A stretch of 64,000 bases of DNA, taken from NCBI RefSeq assembly GCF_027924605.1, contig NZ_AP027042.1, forward strand, positions 3,139,524 through 3,203,523, written 5' to 3'. The translations under genes were made by a program, and so were the position numbers. This DNA is from Dyella sp. GSA-30 (GTDB lineage: Bacteria > Pseudomonadota > Gammaproteobacteria > Xanthomonadales > Rhodanobacteraceae). This document shows, in pieces, positions 9,027 to 21,925 of this stretch. The notes beneath the pieces are model-generated. The model did no database searches. It saw nothing but the letters and a program-made list of their open reading frames with translations, and was not told the DNA's origin. How positions within the stretch are numbered: position 1 is the first letter of the stretch; each line of letters starts with the position of its first letter.

Positions 9027-9392
9027 TTATGCAGGCAGCAATGTCTTCAGCGTCGACACCAGCTCTTCTTCCTTGATCGGCTTAGTGACATAGGCTTTCG
9101 CGCCTTGGCGCATACCCCACACCTTGTCCGTGTCCTGGTCCTTGGTAGTGACCAGCACGATCGGAATGTGCGCGGTGCCCGGATCCTTGCTGATAGTGCG
9201 TGTGGCCTGGAAACCATTGAGGTTGGGCATCACCACGTCCATCAGAATCAGATCGGGCATTTCGCGCTTGGCGGCTTCGACACCGGCTGCGCCGTCTTCG
9301 GCGGTTACCGCCTCATGCCCGAGCTTTTCGACGATACGCTTGATGCCAAGCAACTGCGACGGCGAATCGTCGACGATCAGGATGCGTGCCAT
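9027..9392 (-). CDS. Single-domain response regulator, PilH/CheY-like
   Basis: A 121-residue stand-alone receiver domain. The phospho-acceptor is Asp52 (LILMDVVMP), with the acidic pair Asp8-Asp9 and Lys104 in the TKPI motif. The segments GFQATRTISKDP and VTTKDQDTDKVWGMRQGA closely resemble PilH of the type IV pilus Chp system, which controls pilus retraction in twitching motility. No other pil or chp gene is adjacent: it sits between the dnaJ-like gene and a reductase gene, so it is an orphan copy. Its kinase cannot be named from context. Confidence 0.85.
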   Translation of the reverse strand: MARILIVDDSPSQLLGIKRIVEKLGHEAVTAEDGAAGVEAAKREMPDLILMDVVMPNLNGFQATRTISKDPGTAHIPIVLVTTKDQDTDKVWGMRQGAKAYVTKPIKEEELVSTLKTLLPA

Positions 9393-9461
9393 AAGGAATA
9401 AGTTCCCCTAGTTGTTTCAGTGATTCTAAGCTGCGTTTATCGCGGGTTCCAAGCCACTTGT

Positions 9462-10469
9462 CTAGGCATCGGGACCAATACGTACCAAGGTACGACCAAA
9501 TGACTCACCTGCCAGCATGGGTTCGAACACCCCGGCCAAGCCGTCCAGGTCGACTTCACGTGTCGCAATGCGGTCGAGATGGCGCGGTTTCCAGTCTGTT
9601 GCCAGACGTTGCCAGACCTCTTCACGGATATCGCGAGCGGTACCGGCCGAGGCCACGCCTAGCAGGTTGACGCCACGGATGATGAAGGGCATCACAGTAC
9701 TGTCGAAGGCAAAGCCGCCGGCATTACCGCAAACCGCAACGTTGCCATAGGGTTGGATCAGAGGAAGTAGCCCGGCCAGCATCTTGCCGCCGACGTTATC
9801 CAGTGCGCCGCCGAAGCGGGCCGAGTCCATCGGCTTGCCGCTGAAGGCCAGCTGGTGGCGGTCCAGGCATTCGCTGGCGCCCAGTTCGCGCAATACATCG
9901 AACTGGTCGGTCTTGCCGCTGATTGCATGTACCTCGTAGCCGGCACGTGAGTAGATATCGATCGCCAGCATGCCTACGCCGCCTGTGGCGCCGGTAACGG
10001 CGATCGGGCCTAGCGATGGTGTCTGCCGGTTGTTCTCCATCTGCCAAAGGCCCAGCGCGGCGGTAAAGCCGGCCGTGCCCAGGATCATGCTTTCGCGCAG
10101 GCTCAGATGGGCCGGCAGCGGAATCGCCCACTGTGCCGGCAGACGGATGTATTGGCCGTAGCCGCCGTCGCGCGTTTCGGAAAGACCGCTGCCGGTGCAC
10201 AGCACCGCATCGCCTTCCTTGAAGTTGTGATCGGTGGATGCGACGACACGGCCGGCGACATCGATGCCGCCGTTCAACGGGTACTGGCGCAGGATCTTGC
10301 CCTTGCCGGTACCGGCCAGCGCGTCCTTGAAATTGACCGAGGAGTAGGCCACCTCGACCAGCAGCTCGCCAGGGCTCAAGGCGTCGGCGTCGATGGTTTC
10401 CACGCCGGCGCGATAACCCGATGCGTCGTTATGAATGCGAAATGCGCGAAACGATGCGGTGAAGCTCAT
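9462..10469 (-). CDS. Acrylyl-CoA reductase-like quinone oxidoreductase, YhdH/AcuI family
   Basis: A 335-residue zinc-independent medium-chain dehydrogenase of the YhdH/AcuI type. The N-terminal GroES-like domain (residues about 1-120) holds SSVNFKDALAGTGKGKI, a hallmark of this family. The Rossmann domain shows TGATGGVGMLAIDI (about 155-168) for NADPH. Family members reduce acryloyl-CoA to propionyl-CoA, which protects cells from this reactive acyl-CoA. The LOG-family gene ends 13 bases upstream on the same strand, so the two are probably co-transcribed; no functional link is evident. Confidence 0.9.
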   Translation of the reverse strand: MSFTASFRAFRIHNDASGYRAGVETIDADALSPGELLVEVAYSSVNFKDALAGTGKGKILRQYPLNGGIDVAGRVVASTDHNFKEGDAVLCTGSGLSETRDGGYGQYIRLPAQWAIPLPAHLSLRESMILGTAGFTAALGLWQMENNRQTPSLGPIAVTGATGGVGMLAIDIYSRAGYEVHAISGKTDQFDVLRELGASECLDRHQLAFSGKPMDSARFGGALDNVGGKMLAGLLPLIQPYGNVAVCGNAGGFAFDSTVMPFIIRGVNLLGVASAGTARDIREEVWQRLATDWKPRHLDRIATREVDLDGLAGVFEPMLAGESFGRTLVRIGPDA

Positions 10470-10482
10470 GCTTCGGTCCTCT

Positions 10483-11076
10483 TCAGGCCTTGACGCTACT
10501 GCTGTCGATCCACTTGGGTGTATAGCCGCCCTGATAGGCGCTCATCCAGTCGAACATCGCGTCCATGCCTTCGCCAAACCATATGTTTTCGCGCTGCTCG
10601 CTGCGCACGAAACCTTCGCCGACCATGTGATCCATCATGCCGCGCAGCGGCGTGTAATAGCCACGCACGTTGTAGAACGCGCAGGGATAACGATGCAGGC
10701 CCAACTGTGCCCAGGTCAGCATTTCGAACATCTCGTCCATCGTGCCGTAGCCGCCGGGCAGTGCGACGAATGCATCAGCCAGTTCGAACATGCGCGTCTT
10801 ACGTTGATGCATGGTGTCGACCACCTGCAACTCGGTCAGGCCCTTGTGGGCGACTTCGCGTTCGACCAGCTGGCGCGGAATCACGCCGATCGCCTTGCCA
10901 CCGGCATCGAGCACCGCATCGGCCACCGTGCCCATCAGGCCTACCTTGCCGCCACCGTAGATCAGGCTGATGTTGCGCCTGGCCATTTCGGTGCCGAGCG
11001 AGACAGCAACGTCGGTGTATTCGGAATGATTGCCGCTGTTGGAGCCGCAGTAGACGCAGAGGGCGGTGGGTTGCAT
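10483..11076 (-). CDS. LOG-family protein (cytokinin riboside 5'-monophosphate phosphoribohydrolase type)
   Basis: A 197-residue protein of the TIGR00730/LOG family, which cleaves the N-glycosidic bond of nucleoside 5'-monophosphates. The nucleotide-binding motif YGGGKVGLMG (about residues 40-49) and the signature PGGYGTMDEMFE (about 107-118) are both intact. In plants and some bacteria LOG releases active cytokinins; in most bacteria the physiological substrate is unclear, so a cytokinin role is only a family possibility. It is the first gene of a pair with the YhdH-like reductase. A large inverted repeat lies just upstream of its start. Confidence 0.92.
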   Translation of the reverse strand: MQPTALCVYCGSNSGNHSEYTDVAVSLGTEMARRNISLIYGGGKVGLMGTVADAVLDAGGKAIGVIPRQLVEREVAHKGLTELQVVDTMHQRKTRMFELADAFVALPGGYGTMDEMFEMLTWAQLGLHRYPCAFYNVRGYYTPLRGMMDHMVGEGFVRSEQRENIWFGEGMDAMFDWMSAYQGGYTPKWIDSSSVKA

Positions 11077-11111
11077 GGTGACGGGCGCTTTGGAGTGAGG
11101 GGCGGGTTCAG

Positions 11112-11225
11112 AGGAGTGAGTGGAGAGGAGTGAGGAGTGAGAGAAAAAGCCGGTTTAGTCGCTCCTACAGAAGGCCTGCAGACCGCGGCTTTTCTCTCAC
11201 TCCTCACTCCTCTCCACTCACTCCT
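11112..11225. repeat. Large inverted low-complexity element (GGAGTGAG family), copy 1
   Basis: A left arm at 11112-11152, built from GGAGTGAG-like octamers, pairs with 11186-11225 over about 40 bp with a single-base bulge. The loop of about 33 bases contains TAGTCGCTCCTACAG. It lies between the start of the LOG gene and the lpd terminator. Related copies are at 31.8 and 33.6 kb. Confidence 0.85.
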
Positions 11226-11229
11226 GCAT

Positions 11230-11261
11230 AAAAAAGCCCGCTCATGTTGCCACGAGCGGGC
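11230..11261 (-). terminator. Rho-independent terminator of the suc-lpd operon
   Basis: Read on the minus strand, the stem GCCCGCTC / GAGCGGGC is followed by a T run. It lies about 30 bases after the lpd stop. Confidence 0.9.
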
Positions 11262-11292
11262 CATGTTCGCGCACTTATAGCGCACCGATCCC

Positions 11293-12810
<1,518 letters not shown>

Positions 12811-12838
12811 TTACCTATTTCGTCTTTGAGCGGGGCGC

Positions 12839-14032
<1,194 letters not shown>

Positions 14033-14039
14033 GCTTGTC

Positions 14040-16898
14040 TTACTCCGCGGAGTGGTCGGTGCCGACGGGCGCGACCAGCGCCTGTTCGACGAGCGCCGTC
14101 TGTTCGGCGACATGGGTGTTGAGGTGACCGGCAGCCGGTGCTGCCGAGCGCGCGCGGCCTGCATAGGACAGGCTCTGCTTGGCGCCGACAACGGCCTGCA
14201 GGTGATGACGAATCTGGAACCAGGCGCCCTGGTTCATCGGCTCTTCCTGGCACCAGATCACTTCCTTGGCGGAAGCGTACTTGTCCAGTTCGGCCTTCAC
14301 TTCGGCGCGCGGGAACGGGTAGAGCTGCTCGACGCGCACGATGGCGACGTCGTTGATCTCGCGCTTTTCGGCTTCTTCGAGCAGGTCGTAGTAGACCTTG
14401 CCCGCGCACAGCACGACGCGCTTGACCTTCTTGGCCGGCAGGTCGCGATGCTCGCCGATCACCAGCTGAAAGCTACCCTCGGCCAGTTCGTCCAGGGTCG
14501 ACACGGCCAGCTTGTGGCGCAGCAGCGACTTGGGCGTCATCACGATCAGCGGCTTGCGCGTCGGGCGCAGCATCTGACGACGGATCATGTGGAAGTCCTG
14601 CGCCGGCGTGGTCGGCACGCAGACCTGCATGTTCTCCATCGCGCATAGCTGCAGGAAGCGCTCGAGGCGGGCGGAGGAATGCTCCGGTCCCTGGCCTTCG
14701 TAGCCGTGCGGCAGATAGAGCGCCAGACCGCACAGGCGATCCCACTTCGATTCGCCGGAGCTGATGAATTGGTCGATCACCACCTGGGCGCCGTTGGCGA
14801 AGTCGCCGAACTGGCCTTCCCAGATATGCAGCGTGTAAGGATCGGTGGTGGAGTGACCGTACTCGAACGCCATCACCGCTTCTTCGCTGAGCAGCGAGTC
14901 GATCACTTCGACATCGGCATCGCTGCGGATATTGGTGAGCGGCATGAAGGTGTGGCCGTCCTTCTGGTCATGCAGCACGGCATGACGATGGAAGAACGTG
15001 CCGCGGCCCGAATCCTGGCCGACCATGCGCAGGTTGTAGTTTTCGTCGATCAGCGTGGCGTAGGCGAGGTTTTCGGCAAAACCCCAATCGCCGGCCTGTT
15101 CGCCCGCGGCCATCTTGCGGCGGTCGTCGTAGATCTTGGCGACGCGCGACTGCAGCGTGATGTCGTTGGGAATGTCGAGGATCTTGTTGGCCAGCTCGAT
15201 CAGCTTGGCCTTGGGCACCGTGGTGTCGGTCGGCGTCGACAGCTTGCCGCCGATAAAGCGAGCCCAGTCGACCGGGATATCGTTGCGCAGATCTTCGGCC
15301 GTCGTGGCCAGCGTGCCGCCGGCCTCGAGGCGGTCGCGGTAGGCGTCGAACTGCTTCTGGGCGTCGCCCTCGGCGATCGTGCCTTCCTTGACCAACTGCT
15401 GCGCGTAGAGATCGCGCGTGGTCGGGCGCTTGCGGATGATCTGGTACATCACCGGCTGCGTCGCTGCCGGCTCATCGGCCTCGTTATGGCCGTGGCGGCG
15501 GTAGCAGACCAGGTCGATCACCACGTCCTTGCGGAACTCCTTGCGGAAGTCGTAGGCAAGGCGGGTGGCCTGGATCACCGCTTCCGGATCGTCGCCGTTC
15601 ACGTGGAACACCGGCGCGTTGACCATCTTGGCCAGGTCGGTGCAGTACAGAGTGGAGCGGGCGTCCTGCGGATTGGAGGTGGTAAAGCCCACCTGGTTGT
15701 TCACCACGATGTGCAGGCTGCCGCCGATCTTGAAGCCGCGGGCCTGCGACATGTTGAACAGTTCCATGTTCACGCCCTGGCCGGCCAGCGCCGCGTCGCC
15801 GTGCACCAGCACGGCCAGCGACTGCTTGCGCTCGGTGTCGCGACGGCGCGTCATGCGGGCATGCACGGAGCCGGCCACGACCGGGTTGACGATTTCCAGA
15901 TGGGACGGGTTGAACGCCAGCGCGACGTGCACGCCGCCGTTGGGCGTCTTGACGTCGGCGGAGAAGCCCATGTGGTACTTCACGTCGCCGGAGTGGGCCG
16001 GATCGTCCGGGTGATCCCACTTGCCTTCGAATTCGTTGAACAGCGTCTTGGGCGGCTTGCCCAGGATGTTGACCAGCACATTCAAACGGCCGCGATGGGC
16101 CATGCCGATCACGACTTCCTTGACGCCGTTGTCGCCCGCTGCGCGGACCACATCGTCCATCATCGGAATCAGGCTGTCACCGCCCTCGAGCGAGAAGCGC
16201 TTCTGGCCGACATACTTGGTGTGCAGGTAGCGTTCGAGGCCTTCGGCGGCGGTGAGACTATCGAGCAAGTGTTGCTTGGCGCCCTTGTCCAGGCTGGCCG
16301 AACCATTTGCCTGCTCCAGACGCGTATAGATCCAGTTGCGCTGCTCGTGATTGCTGATGTGCATGAACTCGGCACCGATCGTGCCCGCATACACTTTTTT
16401 CAGCGTAGCCAGCAGGTCGCGCAGTTTCATGCGCGGGCCGGTACCGGCGAAGTTGTTGGTGTCGAACTCGGTGTCGAGGTCGGCGTCGGTCAGGCCGTGG
16501 AAGGCCAGGCCCAGATCCGGCGCTTCGAGTTTCTGGGTCAGGCCCAGCGGATCGAGGTCGGCGGCCAGGTGACCGCGCGAGCGGTAGGCCGTCAGCAGGC
16601 GCAGCACGCCAGCCTGCTTGCGCGCGTGGGCATCGTCCACGCTGCCGGCTACCACGCCGCCACCGCCGCTGCCATTCACGTAGCGCTGCTTTTGTGCAGC
16701 CTCTATACGCGCAATGGCCGCGGTGTGGGATACGTCCCCCGACTCGCGGCCTTTGAAGGTCTGGAAATATTGATTCCACTCGGCGGGAACCGACGCGGGG
16801 TCGGCGAGCCAAGCTTCATACTGTTGTTCGACATAATCGGCGTTACCGCCTGCGAGTTGAGAGGACTCGAAGAACTCGCGAATCAGGTTTGTGCTCAC
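14040..16898 (-). CDS. sucA: 2-oxoglutarate dehydrogenase E1 component
   Basis: A 952-residue thiamine diphosphate enzyme that decarboxylates 2-oxoglutarate and succinylates the lipoyl group of SucB. The length fits E. coli SucA (933). Motifs include [16 protein letters not shown], the thiamine segment [12 protein letters not shown], and NNQVGFTT. The start is taken as GTG 16898 ([13 protein letters not shown]), which aligns with known N-termini; an upstream ATG at 16952 would add an unconserved proline-rich leader. It is the first gene of sucA-sucB-lpd, and a TATAAT box lies about 80 bases upstream. Confidence 0.97.
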   Translation of the reverse strand: MSTNLIREFFESSQLAGGNADYVEQQYEAWLADPASVPAEWNQYFQTFKGRESGDVSHTAAIARIEAAQKQRYVNGSGGGGVVAGSVDDAHARKQAGVLRLLTAYRSRGHLAADLDPLGLTQKLEAPDLGLAFHGLTDADLDTEFDTNNFAGTGPRMKLRDLLATLKKVYAGTIGAEFMHISNHEQRNWIYTRLEQANGSASLDKGAKQHLLDSLTAAEGLERYLHTKYVGQKRFSLEGGDSLIPMMDDVVRAAGDNGVKEVVIGMAHRGRLNVLVNILGKPPKTLFNEFEGKWDHPDDPAHSGDVKYHMGFSADVKTPNGGVHVALAFNPSHLEIVNPVVAGSVHARMTRRRDTERKQSLAVLVHGDAALAGQGVNMELFNMSQARGFKIGGSLHIVVNNQVGFTTSNPQDARSTLYCTDLAKMVNAPVFHVNGDDPEAVIQATRLAYDFRKEFRKDVVIDLVCYRRHGHNEADEPAATQPVMYQIIRKRPTTRDLYAQQLVKEGTIAEGDAQKQFDAYRDRLEAGGTLATTAEDLRNDIPVDWARFIGGKLSTPTDTTVPKAKLIELANKILDIPNDITLQSRVAKIYDDRRKMAAGEQAGDWGFAENLAYATLIDENYNLRMVGQDSGRGTFFHRHAVLHDQKDGHTFMPLTNIRSDADVEVIDSLLSEEAVMAFEYGHSTTDPYTLHIWEGQFGDFANGAQVVIDQFISSGESKWDRLCGLALYLPHGYEGQGPEHSSARLERFLQLCAMENMQVCVPTTPAQDFHMIRRQMLRPTRKPLIVMTPKSLLRHKLAVSTLDELAEGSFQLVIGEHRDLPAKKVKRVVLCAGKVYYDLLEEAEKREINDVAIVRVEQLYPFPRAEVKAELDKYASAKEVIWCQEEPMNQGAWFQIRHHLQAVVGAKQSLSYAGRARSAAPAAGHLNTHVAEQTALVEQALVAPVGTDHSAE

Positions 16899-16975
16899 GT
16901 CACCACCGGCAGGGAAGGGAGGCTGACAGCGTGTCAGGCCTGACGGACCCAAAACGCTGGCGAAAAATCCTGTTA

Positions 16976-17006
16976 ATTATAGCTCCGGGGTGCTGCGACG
17001 CGGCAA
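16976..17006 (-). promoter_or_regulatory. Candidate sigma70 promoter of sucA-sucB-lpd
   Basis: On the minus strand a perfect TATAAT lies at 16981-16976, with TTGCCG at 17006-17001, 19 bp apart. The predicted leader to GTG 16898 is about 70 bases. The long spacer makes the -35 less certain than the -10. Confidence 0.55.
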
Positions 17007-17182
17007 CCCGAATTGTTGATAAAAGTGGGGATCGGCGACGAAATTTCGAGTCCCGGGCGTTCGACCTTGGTCAGAACGGCGCTCGCGCCGCGGATTTATG
17101 GCTGTTTTGCCTTACAGGCAACCCAGCCTTTCGGCGAATCGGCGTTCAGCCCTCAGAAGGCCGGTGAAGGCCGACGGGTCGT

Positions 17183-17683
17183 TCAGAGGTCGAGGGACTG
17201 CAGGGCGGTTGCGCGCTCGGCCCGCTCCCAGACCTCGTCGAAGTGCTGCGACAGGGGCGCCTGCGACGACCGGTCCTCAACAGCGGAGCGGCCTTGGGGA
17301 CGCTGGGCATCGGGCTGAAACACGTAGCCGCCGGCATCATTGAGAAGGAAGGCGCTGCCGTAGCCCAGGTCGTGTTCTTCGACCGGTACGCGAATCGAGA
17401 TGACGCTGGGCAGCCGCTGGGCCAGCGCGATCAATCGATGGCTTTCGCGCAGGGCGGCTTGCGGGTCGTGCAGGAGGATTCGGATCGACGCATTGCGGCC
17501 CGAGCTGGCGATGCGTCGGAGCTCTGCGATGTCGTCGGCACTGTTGAACGCGTTGGCGGTCAGCAGGGGCTGATAGATCGCCAGACGGTAGCGGGCCTGG
17601 CGAAGCAGGGTGAGCCGGGCCGAGGCCAGTTCGTCCTGGCTGTCGACCGATAGCGTTTCCTTGGGGGCACTGGCCGGATCCAT
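17183..17683 (-). CDS. Uncharacterised protein coupled to the RoxA-like gene
   Basis: A soluble protein of 166 residues without signal peptide or membrane helix. I do not recognise a firm domain. The segment ARYRLAIYQPLL followed by RNASIRILLHDPQAAL and SHRLIALAQRLPSVISIRVPVEEH looks like an alpha/beta fold, faintly reminiscent of phospholipase D-like or acetyltransferase-associated domains seen beside YcfD homologues. Its ATG shares one base with the stop of the upstream oxygenase gene (TGATG), so it is translationally coupled. The longer upstream frame lies inside the oxygenase gene and is discarded. A role alongside ribosomal protein hydroxylation is only inference. Confidence 0.7.
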   Translation of the reverse strand: MDPASAPKETLSVDSQDELASARLTLLRQARYRLAIYQPLLTANAFNSADDIAELRRIASSGRNASIRILLHDPQAALRESHRLIALAQRLPSVISIRVPVEEHDLGYGSAFLLNDAGGYVFQPDAQRPQGRSAVEDRSSQAPLSQHFDEVWERAERATALQSLDL

Positions 17684-18873
17684 CAGCGGGCTTTCTTTTT
17701 CTTGGCCAGCAGGTGGCCGTCGTTGATCAAGGCCAGCAACAAGGCGCGATCGGCCGCAGCGGCCTTGCGTGCAGGCACAAGCACGCGCTCGGCACACAGT
17801 TGCTCGGACAGCTCCACGGTGGCCGGATAGGCATGTCCATTCGCGTAGAACGTGCAGCCGTTCTTGCCGCGACTCCAGGCGAAGCGCGACCACGGATGGC
17901 GCAGCAGCTCGCAGCCGCCGTCGAACAGCTTGGCCACCCCGGCATCGGTTAACGGCTTGTCGGCCGGTGCTGGCGTCTGCGCGCTGCGATAGCGGGTAAT
18001 AAAGCGGCCGAACCAGTCGCGCAGGGTGTCGTCGTCCAGCGCAGCGGCGATCGGCATCGAGTCCTTGATGCGTACCAGCGCGTGCTTGTCGATTTCGCCC
18101 ACGGCCTTGACCGGTGCCAGGTCGGGGTCAGCGTAGCGCTGGTCTTCGGTCAGTCGCTCGGCCAGATAATCGGCCAGGTCGCCGGTGAGCTCGCCCTGCG
18201 ATGGTGCACGCATGCCGACCGAGAACGTCATGCAGGGGCCGCCGAAGGCGACGCCGTCGTGTGCGATGCCGGGTGGCAGGTAAAGCATGTCGCCCGGTTC
18301 CAACAGCCATTCGTGCGAGGGCTCGAACACTTTGAGCTGCTTCAGTTCGACGTCGTCGCGAAAATCCTTGGGCGCATTCGGGTCTTCGTTGATCGCCCAA
18401 TGCCGTTGGCCCAGCGCCTGCAGCAGGAACACGTCGTATTGATCGACGTGAGCACCCACGCCACCACCCGGCTCGGCATAGGAAATCATGATGTCGTCGA
18501 CGCGCCAGCTCGGCAGGAAGCGGAACGACTCGAGCAACGTGGCGACGTCCACGTCCCACTTGTCGACGTCCTGGACCAGCAGCGTCCAGTTGCTGTCCGG
18601 GGTCTTGGAGAAGTCGTCCTCACTCAGCGGCCCCGTCTTGACGCTCCAGCGGTCGCGCTTTTCGTCGTGGACGATCAGGCGCGACAGGGCGGCTTCTTCA
18701 CAGGCCAGGCCGGCCAGATCGTTCGGTTCCAGCGGCGGCTGGAAATCCGGGAAGGCGTTGCGGATCAGCAGCGGGCGTTTCTGCCAGTAGTCGCGCAGAA
18801 ACTGCGCGGGCGACATGCCTAGAGGCTGTCTGGCGCTGCCGCGGACTTCGATGGGGAGGGTGGGGCTGGCCAT
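17683..18873 (-). CDS. roxA: Cupin-type 2-oxoglutarate oxygenase, ribosomal protein uL16 3-hydroxylase (RoxA/YcfD)
   Basis: A 396-residue JmjC/cupin oxygenase resembling E. coli YcfD, which hydroxylates Arg81 of ribosomal protein L16 using Fe(II), oxygen and 2-oxoglutarate. The iron ligands His142 and Asp144 (GAHVDQYD) and His205 (GIAHDG) are intact, and the MLYLPPG segment is typical. The start at 18873 has a GAGAT-type site upstream. The longer frame from 18900 would begin inside a dispersed repeat without a ribosome site, so it is rejected. It is followed by the coupled unknown gene and lies downstream of purB. Confidence 0.92.
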   Translation of the reverse strand: MASPTLPIEVRGSARQPLGMSPAQFLRDYWQKRPLLIRNAFPDFQPPLEPNDLAGLACEEAALSRLIVHDEKRDRWSVKTGPLSEDDFSKTPDSNWTLLVQDVDKWDVDVATLLESFRFLPSWRVDDIMISYAEPGGGVGAHVDQYDVFLLQALGQRHWAINEDPNAPKDFRDDVELKQLKVFEPSHEWLLEPGDMLYLPPGIAHDGVAFGGPCMTFSVGMRAPSQGELTGDLADYLAERLTEDQRYADPDLAPVKAVGEIDKHALVRIKDSMPIAAALDDDTLRDWFGRFITRYRSAQTPAPADKPLTDAGVAKLFDGGCELLRHPWSRFAWSRGKNGCTFYANGHAYPATVELSEQLCAERVLVPARKAAAADRALLLALINDGHLLAKKKKAR

Positions 18874-18894
18874 GCTGGGTATCTCGTTTTTGTT

Positions 18895-18993
18895 CGTCAT
18901 CCCGGCGTAGGCCGGGGTCCAGTGGCGCTGTCGCTTGGTTATCGCGACGACCGTGACGAAAGACGCTGGGTCCCGGCGTTCGCCGGGACGACG
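18895..18993. repeat. Composite GTCATCCCGGC inverted element, copy A
   Basis: Two outward-facing copies of a CGTCATCCCGGC..GCCGGG palindrome flank a spacer containing GGTTATCGCGA. The same arrangement, including the spacer word, occurs at 51630-51756. It fills the gap between purB and the RoxA-like gene. Confidence 0.85.
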
Positions 18994-19007
18994 GGTAGGT
19001 GGGGTTC

Positions 19008-20405
<1,398 letters not shown>

Positions 20406-20515
20406 TTACAACGGATGGCGACAGGGAGGCCGGAAGCGGCGGGCTTGTGCCCCCACTACCCATCCCCCATCTGCTTAAGGCATATAGTCAGCCTCCCTGG
20501 CCAAGGACCGCTCCC

Positions 20516-21925
20516 ATGAGCAACAACCGTTTCCGCATCGAACACGACAGCATGGGCGAGTTGAAAGTCCCCGCCGATGCCCTCTATGGCGCACAGACCC
20601 AGCGTGCCGTCGACAACTTCCCGATTTCCGGCCTGCACCTGCCGCGCGAATTCATCCGCGCGCTCGGCCTGATCAAGGCGGCCGCCGCCGAGGCCAACCT
20701 GGGGCTGGGGTACCTGAAAAAATCCCAGGCCGCCGCCATTCGCAAGGCGGCGCTGGCCGTCGCCGAGGGCGAGTACGACAAGCAGTTCCCGATCGATATC
20801 TTTCAGACCGGTTCGGGCACCAGTACCAATATGAATGCGAATGAGGTGATTGCCCATGTCGCGGCGAAGGCCGGCGCCAAGGTGCATCCCAATGACCACG
20901 TCAATTACGGCCAGAGCTCGAACGACGTGATCCCGACGGCGATCCATGTGAGCGCTACGCTGACGACGAGCGAGCAGCTGATCCCTGCGCTCAAGCATTT
21001 GCGCAAGACCATCGACAAACGCGCCCGGGAACTGAAGAACGTTCCCAAGACCGGCCGCACACATCTGATGGACGCGATGCCGATCACCTTTGGCCAGGAG
21101 CTGTCGGGCTGGGCGGCGCAGATCGACTCGTCGATCGAACGGATCGAGGACAGCCTCAAGCGCATGCGCCGCCTGCCGCAGGGCGGTACGGCGGTCGGTA
21201 CCGGTATCAACGCCGATGCCAAGTTCGGACCGGCGCTGGCGCGTGAGCTCAAGAAGCTCACCGAGGTGCGTTTCGAATCGGCGCAGAACTATTTCGAGGG
21301 CATGGCCGGACAGGACGCGGCGGTAGAACTCTCAGGCCAGCTGAAAACATTGGCGGTCGCCTTGCTCAAGATCGCCAACGACCTGCGCTGGATGAATTCC
21401 GGTCCGCTCGCCGGCCTGGGCGAGATCGAGTTGCCAGCGTTGCAGCCTGGTTCCTCGATCATGCCCGGCAAGGTCAACCCGGTGATTCCCGAGGCGACCG
21501 CGATGGTCGCCGCGCAAGTCATCGGCAACGATGCCGCCATTACCATCGGTGGTCAGTCCGGCAACTTCCAGTTGAACGTGATGCTGCCGATGATCGCCTA
21601 CAACCTGCTGCAGTCGATCGAGATCCTGGCCAATGTCACGGTGCTGCTTGCCGACAAGGCGATCGCCGGTTTCAAGGTCAATACCGCGCGCGTCAAGGAA
21701 GCCCTCGACAAGAACCCGATCCTGGTCACCGCGCTCAATCCAGTGATCGGTTACGAGAAGGGCGCTGCCACCGCCAAGCAGGCCTATAAGGAAAAACGCC
21801 CGATCATGGACGTCGCACTCGAAACCACCGGCCTATCGAAAGACGAACTGAAGAAGCTGCTCGATCCGATGACGCTGACAAAAGGCGGCATTCATGGCGG
21901 CGGTGGTGGCGGTGGCGGTGGCTAA
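20516..21925 (+). CDS. fumC: Class II fumarate hydratase with a poly-glycine tail
   Basis: A 469-residue iron-independent fumarase of the TCA cycle that hydrates fumarate to malate. The signature GSSIMPGKVNPVIPEA (about 313-328), the TGSGTSTNMNANEV segment and the catalytic GRTHLMDA region fit FumC; ASPA-type aspartase is less likely. The start at 20516 has AAGGA upstream, and a TATAGT box lies further upstream. The C-terminus is odd: it ends in His followed by nine glycines encoded by GGC/GGT triplets (21896-21922). Its last four bases overlap the stop region of the convergent serine hydrolase gene. Confidence 0.96.
   Translation: MSNNRFRIEHDSMGELKVPADALYGAQTQRAVDNFPISGLHLPREFIRALGLIKAAAAEANLGLGYLKKSQAAAIRKAALAVAEGEYDKQFPIDIFQTGSGTSTNMNANEVIAHVAAKAGAKVHPNDHVNYGQSSNDVIPTAIHVSATLTTSEQLIPALKHLRKTIDKRARELKNVPKTGRTHLMDAMPITFGQELSGWAAQIDSSIERIEDSLKRMRRLPQGGTAVGTGINADAKFGPALARELKKLTEVRFESAQNYFEGMAGQDAAVELSGQLKTLAVALLKIANDLRWMNSGPLAGLGEIELPALQPGSSIMPGKVNPVIPEATAMVAAQVIGNDAAITIGGQSGNFQLNVMLPMIAYNLLQSIEILANVTVLLADKAIAGFKVNTARVKEALDKNPILVTALNPVIGYEKGAATAKQAYKEKRPIMDVALETTGLSKDELKKLLDPMTLTKGGIHGGGGGGGGG

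Noticed and set aside
14679-16943. 754-codon open frame antisense to sucA
   Set aside because: It lies wholly opposite the well-conserved sucA and has His/Arg/Gln-rich composition typical of antisense frames in GC-rich genes.
18874-18900. Nine-residue upstream start for the RoxA-like protein
   Set aside because: The start would lie in the dispersed repeat with no ribosome site; the ATG at 18873 has one.
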